Notes under the pieces: model-generated
What the model saw: the letters and a program-made list of their open reading frames with translations, nothing else
Databases searched by the model: none
What the model was told of the DNA's origin: nothing
Assembly: GCA_002989075.1 (NCBI GenBank)
Contig: PSQN01000014.1
Span: 868,001-932,000 of the forward strand
Length of the DNA: 64,000 bases
Source of the DNA: Arthonia radiata
Taxonomy: Eukaryota > Ascomycota > Arthoniomycetes > Arthoniales > Arthoniaceae
Direction: 5' to 3'
Translations under genes and position numbers: made by a program
Shown here: positions 56,807 to 64,000 of the stretch, piece after piece
Layout of the letters: every line of letters begins with the position of its first letter
How positions within the stretch are numbered: the first letter of the stretch is position 1

Positions 56807-57913
56807 ATGGCGGACGCATCTGCACCCAAGCCCACGAGCAGCGTCAAGCTGGTGCTGCTGGGCGAGGCCGCAGTCGGAAAGGTATGCAGTTCATTTTGCC
56901 TTCTACGAATCTCCATAACCCGTCGTCACACGTTCTTCCGTACATCACGGGCTGGGCACCGACGCTGCTGCGTCTGCAAGTGGCCTCGGCGACACTCAAC
57001 TATCTCAAAGATGCGCCAGCGGACTTCTCCACACATGCCAGACTTGTCGCCGCCCTCACCTTACAAGCGATCGGTGATATGAATACTTATTAATAATACC
57101 AACAGTCCTCCCTCGTCCTCCGCTTCGTCAACAACGACTTCCAAGAAAACAAAGAGCCCACAATCGGCGGTCCGTCTCCCCTCCCTCTTCCCCTTCCCTC
57201 CCCTCCACCTCACCACATCCCCTACCCTCCTCACACCAACCCCCTCACCCTCTCTAATCACAAGCCACCGACTAACAAACCCAGCCGCCTTCCTCACCCA
57301 AAAAACCCACCTCCCCACCCGCACCATCAAATTCGAAATCTGGGACACCGCCGGCCAGGAGCGCTTCGCCTCCCTCGCGCCCATGTACTACCGCAACGCC
57401 CAAGCCGCGCTCGTCGCCTACGACGTCACCAAGGCGTCCTCGCTGACGAAGGCGCGCCACTGGGTCGCGGAGCTGCAGCGGCAGGCGAGCCCGGGGATCG
57501 TGATTTGCCTTGTCGGGAATAAGCTTGATCTCGTCGATTCGGAGGATGAAAACCCTGGTACGGGTGGAAGCAGTGGAGGAGATGGCGCGGGCGCGAGTTC
57601 CGAAAGTGCAGATGAGGATGCTGAGGGTAATAAAGGGGAGGAGGACGACACGAGCAGACGAAAGGTGAAGAAGCGTGAGGCTGAGCAGTTCGCGCAGGAG
57701 GAGGGACTGCTGTTCTTCGAGACGAGCGCGAAGACGGGGCAGAATGTCGCGGAGGTGTTTGCGTCGGTGGCGAATGCGATTCCGGAGAGTAGTTTGAAAG
57801 GGCGGCAGGCGGGGCCGCAGAGGGGGGCGGCGGCGGCGGAGGCGAGGGAGGAGAGGGGACGGGTGGATTTGGGGAAGGTGCAGGTGCAGGGGAAGGAGGG
57901 GTGTGCTTGTTAG
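56807..57913 (+). CDS. Rab5-family GTPase (Vps21/Ypt51-like)
   Basis: Small GTPase of early endosome transport. Exons 56807-56881, 57106-57169 and 57285-57913 give about 255 residues. G-motifs: GEAAVGKSS (P-loop, split by intron 1), IGAAFLTQ (switch I with effector residues), WDTAGQERF (switch II), GNKLDLV (NKxD) and ETSAKTG (SAK). MYYRNAQAALVAYDVT is Rab5-typical. An insertion of about 45 mostly acidic, Gly/Ser-rich residues (SEDENPGTGG ... EEDDTSRRKVKKREAEQF) lies between NKLDLV and the next helix. C-terminus CAC gives double prenylation. Rab5-type fungal copies often carry such inserts; this one is long. Confidence 0.94.
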
Positions 57914-59807
57914 GGGATTGTGGGTGGGATTGAGGGGATGGGGGTGGTCGTGGCAAGTGAGGTTTGAGGCTTGAGGGCTGCTGCCACCCCCAGAGCTCTA
58001 AAGGGGTAGAAGGATGTGTGGACGGCGAACCTAGGCGTCAAGGTTCAAGCGAGGTAAGACTGCGTGGGTTCGGAGCACGGCGCAAGGCGTACATACGGCG
58101 ACACTGACAGTCTGAATACCCAAGTCCATGCACAGAGCCCAGGTGCACTCCAAGAGCGCTCGTCCACGCTGCTAATGACTCGAGCGGGAACGCCTTGAGC
58201 GGTATCGACTCGACGATTTCGATGCGCTACACAGAGCAGATGGGCCCTTAAGCCAGCAGGCTCCCAATAGACCCGTACGTCTGACCCCAATCGCTGCGAC
58301 AAACGATCGCGCCCTCGCATACTATGCCAAATCGCTATTACCTTCTCGCTCCACTGCATTTTCACACCCTACACCCTTTCCTCGAATTAGTCTAACTGAG
58401 CTGACCGCGTCTACGCTCCGTCACCCCGCTTTCGCACGCTTGCACTTCTGCGACACGCACGGGAATCGCTCTTGCCCTTACAATCTACGTTTCCATTCCA
58501 CAGGGTTTGGTACGAGTGAAGCTAGATGAGTGCTCCGGATTGGCCGTGATTCGGCATTTTGCGTAGCGCGGTGGGTGTGTGAAGGGTGTGTGAAGAGTAT
58601 AGAGTGAGGACTAGGAAGTGTGGGTGAGCGTGATTGGTGGAGTGTTGCTACGTCGGAAGTGGGTTATGGGGTGGAAGTGGTGAAGAAGGGTAGGTGGAGA
58701 GGGGGCCGTGATGTGGAAGGGAGGTGGAACAAGGGAAGATGGATGATAAGGGACTGTTGCTAAGGCTGCGCGTGGGAGGCAAAGGCGTGCTCGTGTAGGT
58801 TTGGCAGTGGTGGAAGAGTACTTGGTGGTTATCTGGATTTAGTAGTAGGTGTGTGTGTGTTTGGGCATGGATTGTGGAGGTCTAGTGGTGGTGAGGTTTG
58901 GCGGTGGTGAGGTCTAGCAATGGTCAGGTCGGGCAGTGATGAGATCTGGCAGCAGTGGTATATGGCAGTTTTAGGGTCTAGCTGTGGCCAGGTTTAGCGG
59001 TAGTCAGGCCTAGCAGCAGTGAGGTCTAGCAGTAATAAGGTCTAGTAGTAGTAAGGTCTAGTAGTAGTAATGTCTAGCAGTAGTGATAGTCAGCAGCAGT
59101 CATCTCTACTATCAATATTCAGGACTAGCAGTAGTTCAGTATAACAGTGCTCACCTCGCGGTGATTGTACCCGGCCTCGATTGGTCAATGGGGATTGCAC
59201 CGATAATGGAAGTTCCTCGATTGATAACAGTGAGTCTTGATTGATAATGGAAGGTCTCCTTGGAGCGATAAAAAGCTGAGCCTCCTGGAAAGCTTCCGCT
59301 CACAACACACAACATTCTCCAACCCTTGCGAGTTGCGCATGGATTATTGCTCTTTAACCATGTACAATCGGCCTTCTCATCCATTTGAGACATCGAGCTG
59401 AAGTATCGTACCTCCCGTTCTCACGCGGATCTCCACAACCAGCCCCGGCCCCTGATTTCAAAGCCTATGCACCAGTCAGGAGCCGATTTGCAAGCATTGT
59501 TATACTGATCCGCGTAAGCTCACTGCTATGGAGATTCTGTTCGTAAGCTTGTTGTCTGGATGATGCTGGTTGCGTGTGCATGCAAGGACGGTTTTGCGAC
59601 GGCCGTTGCGGAGGTCCTTAGTAATACCGATAGGGCGCCGGAGGGTCGGATTTTGTGTGTTAGAGTATTTCACCTCTTGTGAGGAACGTGTCAGAGATCT
59701 TTGTATCGTCTTGCTGTCTGTGCCTCGCTGTGCCCTTTTTTATTGTGCTGGGTCTGGAGTGTTAAACGTCTTCGTCTCGAACGTCTCGAACGTCTCCCAC
59801 CCTGACC
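57914..59807. other. Intergenic with degenerate GGTCTAGCAGTAGT repeats
   Basis: About 1.9 kb without recognised gene. 58840-59150 is dominated by a degenerate 14-16 bp tandem repeat and GTGTGT runs. The 3' end forms the upstream region of the b561-like gene. Confidence 0.5.
58875..59150. repeat. Degenerate minisatellite, GGTCTAGCAGTAGT-like units
   Basis: Roughly 15-bp units of type AGGTCTAGCAGTAGTG recur, with variants AGGTCTAGTAGTAGTA, AGGTTTAGCGGTAGTC and AGGTCGGGCAGTGATG. About a dozen and a half copies, most perfect toward 59020-59100. Confidence 0.8.
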
Positions 59808-60741
59808 ATGAGCTTGATGCGATCCTCGACGCTCCTGTTCGCCCTTTTCGCAGTTCTTGGTATGCATTCTAACACTTAATCTACCTCATCCTTGTGCTGA
59901 CTCTTGCACGCCCAGCACAAAATGCAGTCGCGCAATCTGGCGGTCCTAGTAGCGGCCATGGCGGACCACCCTCGAACGCACCCCAAGCTGGAGGTGGAAG
60001 CAGTGCTGGAGGCTCAAGCGGAGGCGCCGAGGCCGAGAAAGCCGCAATGGAGCAGTTCCTAGACCAGCTGTTCGGCCACAGCCATATAGTTGCGCACGGC
60101 GTCCTTGCTTCGTTGGCTTTTGTCATCTTCTTCGTAAGTGCACATCTTCTGACCCGCCGTCATCCAAGCAACGCCGTTCAGGATGGGGAATACTAACGGG
60201 AACACAGCCGATCGGTGCCCTCACGATCCGGCTGCCCACCAAATTCGCCTTCTACATCCATATCGCTTTCCAGATCGTTGCCTACGTCCTCTTTCTGGCC
60301 GCATTCGGCCTTGGGGTCTGGATGGCACGCAAGATCAACATGCCCAACTTCAACTTGCTGCACCAAGCACATCCTGCCATTGGTATTCTTGTGTTCTCGT
60401 TTCTGTCCTTGCAGCCGGTACTAGGTGTTTTGCATCACGTGTTCTTCAAGAAGCACAGCAAGCGGACGGTTTGGTCGCATGCTCATCTCTGGGTTGGGCG
60501 GCTCTTCATCACACTAGGGATTATCAATGGCGGGCTTGGGCTCAAGCTGGCAGACAATGCAGGTCCTGGGCGCGAGGCGGCGTACGGTGTTGTTGCTGGC
60601 ATTGTCTGGGTTGCGTGGATGGCGACAGCTGTGTTTGGAGAGTTTAGGCGTGGGTCGAAGCGCTCCTCACCTGCGGTTCAGAGTGATGCATCGCCCGAAG
60701 AATCGGTCAAGGAGGTCGGTGGAGAAAAGTATTATGCATGA
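59808..60741 (+). CDS. Cytochrome b561-like ferric-reductase-domain protein with secreted Gly-rich N-terminus
   Basis: Exons 59808-59859, 59916-60133 and 60208-60741 (introns 56 and 74 nt, the second with TACTAAC) give 267 residues. A signal peptide (SLMRSSTLLFALFAVL) is followed by a Gly/Ser-rich region (SGGPSSGHGGPPSN) and then the membrane part. Hydrophobic helices carry the haem-ligand histidines expected for b561: AHGVLASLAFVIFFPIGALT, LLHQAHPAIGILVFSFLS, VWSHAHLWVGRLFI, plus GREAAYGVVAGIVWVAWM. The family reduces ferric iron or shuttles ascorbate/electrons across membranes. The N-terminal DOMON sensor usual in fungal members is not seen; the short Gly/Ser segment takes its place. Confidence 0.8.
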
Positions 60742-61332
60742 GCATGTTCGCTGGTTGTGGACGCTTTTTGCGGAGGTGTCTGCAACGACTTACTGAGGCC
60801 GAAGCAGCCTAAACACCGTCACGCGTACACCCCAGTACTCAAGCGAGCGTGTTGAATTGAACGCTCTCAGGTGCTCTTACGTGACGCAACGTGGGCCTGA
60901 AGTAATCACAGAGTGGTTCCGTTGAGAGGCGTTGTACAAGCCGTGACTTCATGAGCCTCGCTGTTGTTGATATCAAAGCGGCACGTGAAACCGAGAGACG
61001 GCTGAATTGATTCCTCGTTCAAAGACATTGACCCGTTGGCAGAATACGTACCCTCGGTCTAGCATAACCGTCTTTTGAGGGTCAAACGAGCGACTCCGGC
61101 AATTGTCAGTGCTCCTTGTTGATAAAGTGGGATTCCGAACTTGGCCTTCAGCTTCAATTTCGCACCGTGTGTCCTTGCTTTCGATTAGAGGTCGGATAAA
61201 CCCTTTCGTGTTCCGTTCCCTTGGTGGAGAAAATCTGGAAACGTTGGCCTCTTCTGTGTTCTCTCTGAGCCACAGTCTGAAAGTTGTGGAGGATGCCTTC
61301 GATATCTCCTGCATTGGGGAAGACAACCTGTC
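60742..61332. other. Intergenic, no gene recognised
   Basis: Convergent 3' region of the b561-like and surface-protein genes. No motif seen. Confidence 0.5.
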
Positions 61333-62079
61333 TTAGCGCGGACTATAATACTCAATTGGCATTTGAGGAGTGCCTGCCGTGGGTTGCTGCTGATCGGGTG
61401 CGACTTTGCTGATTTGATTCTGTCGCTCCGGTGTGGATCCTTGAGCCTCATGGACAGCGTTGTCGGTTGCCTGCATCTCGTGAACTTGAGCTTCAGGTTG
61501 CGGAGCTCCCCTCCGACGCTTTCTCCATCTGAGCCAGTACACAACAGCAACCGTGATCACGATTCCGGCAACCACAACACCAACAATGACACCGATGATC
61601 GGGCCGGGGCCTCGACCATGGTAGCTCGCGCTTTGCGAACTTTGGAAGTTCGAGTTGCGGTGTGCACTCTGGTATGAAATGGCCAAAGGTCTGCTGTAGT
61701 TGTAATAACCACCCGAGTCGGCGATGCTGAAGTAATATGAACTGTCACTGGTGATGTTGGTGTAGTTTCGCGGTGTCCAAGTATACGAATGAGCGCTGGA
61801 GTCTTTCAGGCAATCTTGAGCGAGCACAAATTTTTGGTTGACGAATGCCATCAGTGTGAGCCTATATGGAGGCATACATTCACCTGGACATGCCCAAATC
61901 ACCTCGTGAGACTTTGTTGGCCCAGTCGTGTTGTAGTAAAAGATTCCGGTAGCCGGGAAGTCATCGGTGCTGATGAACGCTGGACCATTAGTGCTGTTGC
62001 TGTGGTAGGAATTTGTGTACTGCGCAGATACAGCAGATATTGTGAAGAGGACGACCCAAAGTGCGACGCTGGAGCTCAT
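61333..62079 (-). CDS. Single-pass secreted-type membrane protein, WSC/Mid2-like layout
   Basis: Single exon, about 248 residues from the chosen ATG at 62079 (SSSVALWVVLFTISAVSA, signal peptide); two earlier in-frame methionines (62109, 62091) are possible. The ectodomain has many N-glycosylation sequons (NST, NTT, NYT, NIT, NYS) and four cysteines. Then one membrane helix (IIGVIVGVVVAGIVITVAVV) with a basic stop-transfer YWLRWRKRRR and a Gln/Glu/Pro-rich cytoplasmic tail. This is the layout of fungal wall sensors (Wsc/Mid2 type) and other single-pass surface proteins, but no conserved domain was recognised. Could sense the wall or be a structural surface protein. Confidence 0.75.
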   Translation of the reverse strand: MSSSVALWVVLFTISAVSAQYTNSYHSNSTNGPAFISTDDFPATGIFYYNTTGPTKSHEVIWACPGECMPPYRLTLMAFVNQKFVLAQDCLKDSSAHSYTWTPRNYTNITSDSSYYFSIADSGGYYNYSRPLAISYQSAHRNSNFQSSQSASYHGRGPGPIIGVIVGVVVAGIVITVAVVYWLRWRKRRRGAPQPEAQVHEMQATDNAVHEAQGSTPERQNQISKVAPDQQQPTAGTPQMPIEYYSPR

Positions 62080-62979
62080 TCTTGCCATTCCTTCCATACA
62101 GGTACACACTCGTTTCGCCGATACGCCCGCGTTACGCTTCGAAGACCGACGGACGCGTCGAAATTAGCATAATGAAAACGATCCCGCTGTCGGTCCTGCT
62201 GCCTTTTGTACAGGTTCCAATGCCTAACAGGGGGTCCATGTTGAGGATCGGCCGCCCAGACCAGTAGTGGCAAAAAGCTCGGACTAGTCTTGATGAGTCA
62301 AGGCGTGGAACAAACGCTTCCTTGCTTTTCAGCCAACATGGCAGATGCGAATCCAATCATGAGTAGATGGGCTGTTGGAAGGACACAATGTAGCATTGGG
62401 AGACTGGGAGGTGCTGCGAGCCTGACTGGGCAAAAGATGTCCATGGAGCAACTCCTTCCAAAGCGCGTGCGTGTCCTCAAGTGCCGTTGAATCCTGCAGG
62501 CGATGAGGATCAATGACTGTCATTCGCAACCCATCCCTACCTTCAGAATGCTCATCCGCTTGTCAGCGTAGTGTGATAGCTGGTGACTCCAAGGACCACT
62601 GCGCTTCGTTGCCGACAGCCAGGGCATACTGACGCGCTGCAAGCACTGAAAGCATTCCTGCAGGAAACAATGTTGACTTCCAGCAACGCACTTCGATCTT
62701 GAGCCATCCGTCAGGAACATATAGCGGGTGTCAGTTCCGAAGTTGGTATGTGTACTTCAGAAGGATAGTGTGATGACGAGCATGCCTGCACGGCTTCGTA
62801 AAATCTCCGAGCCCCGCGGCGTGAGAGCTCGCCAATAACGTAATTGCTTAGAAATGACCAAATCGTCTATAGCCACCAGTCGCGTATGAGACGAGCATAA
62901 ATACACACGAATTGCACTGTAAAGCTGTTATACCGTGCATTTTCGCTGGCATTCAGATTTAAGCAACGAGCACTTCGCA
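62080..62979. other. Divergent promoter region
   Basis: Between the minus-strand surface-protein gene and the plus-strand GST gene. No gene seen. Confidence 0.5.
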
Positions 62980-63845
62980 ATGGGATCAAAACAGCCGAAC
63001 ATTGACCTATACACCACCGGCACGCCCAATGGCATCAAGATCTCCATTACGCTCGAGGAGTTAGGGTAAGTTAGCAGCAGAAGCTTCATGTAAGGCTCAA
63101 GGCTGATCAGCCTAGTCTGCCGTATAATGTTCATAAGATTGACATTTCCAAAAACACTCAAAAGGAGCCCTGGTTCCTTGAGATCAACCCCAATGGCCGC
63201 ATCCCATGCATGACAGACACGTTCGATGATGGCCAGCCCATCAGACTATTCGAGTCTGGAAGCATGATGCAGTACCTGGTAGCAACGTATGACAAAGACT
63301 TCAAGATTAGCTTTCCACCAGGCAGTCGCGAGTTTTATGAGATGAACAATTGGTTGTTCTTCTTGAACGCTGGTGTTGGTCCGATGCAAGGACAGGCCAA
63401 TCATTTCGTCCGGTAGGGAATAATTATGTCGTGGAATTGAGTATACGTTCTGATGTGTTCTAGCTACGCACCGGAGTCGATCCCTTATGGTATTAACCGA
63501 TATAAGAACGAAACACGCAGACTGTACGGAGTGCTGGAGAAGCATCTGAAGGATAGCAAGCAGGACTACTTAGTCGGCAACAAGTGCACGATCGCCGACA
63601 TCGCGCACTGGGGATGGATCGCTGCTGCTGGCTGGGCTGGCGTGGAGCTTGAAGAGTTCCGAACCCTGAAAGCATGGACGGATCGGATGGGCGAGCGGCC
63701 TGGCGTAGCGAAGGGCAAGGACGTACCAGACAAGTATAAGCTGACGGAAATATTGAAGGACCCGAAGAAGGTTGAGGAGATGATGGAAAAGAGCAAAGCA
63801 TGGATCCAGCAGGGAATGCAGGAAGATGCAAAGAAGCAACCATAA
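62980..63845 (+). CDS. Glutathione S-transferase, Ure2-like
   Basis: Cytosolic detoxifying enzyme. Exons 62980-63065, 63116-63412 and 63464-63845 give 254 residues. The second acceptor (63115) is used because it alone gives LPYNVHKIDISK. N-terminal thioredoxin-like domain: DLYTTGTPNGIKISITLEEL, then NPNGRIPCMTD and LFESGSMMQYL (glutathione-binding E-S). C-terminal all-helical domain with NKCTIADIAHWGWIAAAGWA and LKAWTDRM. Order and motifs match Ure2/GTT-like fungal GSTs. May detoxify electrophiles or act in oxidative stress. The gene is complete within the window. Confidence 0.94.
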
Positions 63846-64000
63846 ACCCGACGCTCGTAAGGCTAGGGTCGATGTATCATTCAGGCCAAGAAAGCTCCAT
63901 TGCTTTACTCCTAACGCCAGCGGAAAATGCCCCAGTCTTTCGCTTCATGATATGCTTGGACCGCGGTGGGGTATGAAGGGGGTGGGTTTTATGTCCACGT
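63846..64000. other. 3' flank of GST gene
   Basis: Short downstream sequence reaching the window end; nothing else seen. Confidence 0.5.

Overview
The window looks like nuclear DNA of a filamentous ascomycete. Genes are compact and split by short introns (about 44-140 nt) with GTRNGT donors, CTRAC/CTGAC branch sites and CAG/TAG acceptors. The housekeeping genes (ATP synthase subunit c, ribosomal protein eS7, a Rab5-type GTPase) are fungal in form, and the accessory genes (cutinase, PTH11-like receptors, MFS pump, P450, BBE-type FAD oxidase) are those usual in plant-associated Dothideomycetes or related Pezizomycotina. The class is my inference; no species is claimed. Exon borders were worked out by hand from reading frame and splice signals.

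Layout. 1-5.1 kb: end of a rhodopsin-type membrane protein, a seven-exon DHA2-like MFS transporter, and a convergent 2-oxoglutarate/Fe(II) oxygenase with an apparent frameshift. 5.1-7.4 kb: no gene recognised. 7.4-8.7 kb: secreted cutinase with a Gly/Ser/Leu-rich tail. 9.9-16.3 kb: a large multi-pass membrane protein, a small basic protein, a coiled-coil protein and an unknown protein, with a hairpin/MITE-like element and a 70-bp tandem duplication between them. 16.5-24 kb: an accessory stretch holding two duplicated gene families (two Tubby/LURP-one-like genes with conserved intron positions, and two small basic proteins of one unnamed family) and a decayed L-amino-acid-oxidase-like gene. 24.8-25.3 kb: nuclear ATP9. 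25.3-28.7 kb: no gene recognised.

28.7-39.2 kb is a metabolic neighbourhood: a decayed 3-beta-HSD/NAD epimerase, a PTH11-like receptor, a BBE-type FAD oxidase, a cytochrome P450 and a second PTH11-like receptor. The oxidase and P450 are adjacent, on one strand and apparently intact, so they could act in sequence on one small molecule, but no backbone synthase is seen. From 41 kb onward gene content is more conserved: F-box protein, FAD monooxygenase, eS7, Nudix hydrolase, two small/unknown proteins, a C2H2 zinc-finger protein, Rab5-like GTPase, cytochrome b561-like protein, a single-pass secreted-type surface protein and a Ure2-like glutathione transferase.

No rRNA, tRNA, CRISPR, LTR element or intact transposase was recognised. 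The most unusual content is the pair of duplicated families at 16.5-24 kb and the decayed-plus-intact oxidoreductase group at 28.7-37 kb.
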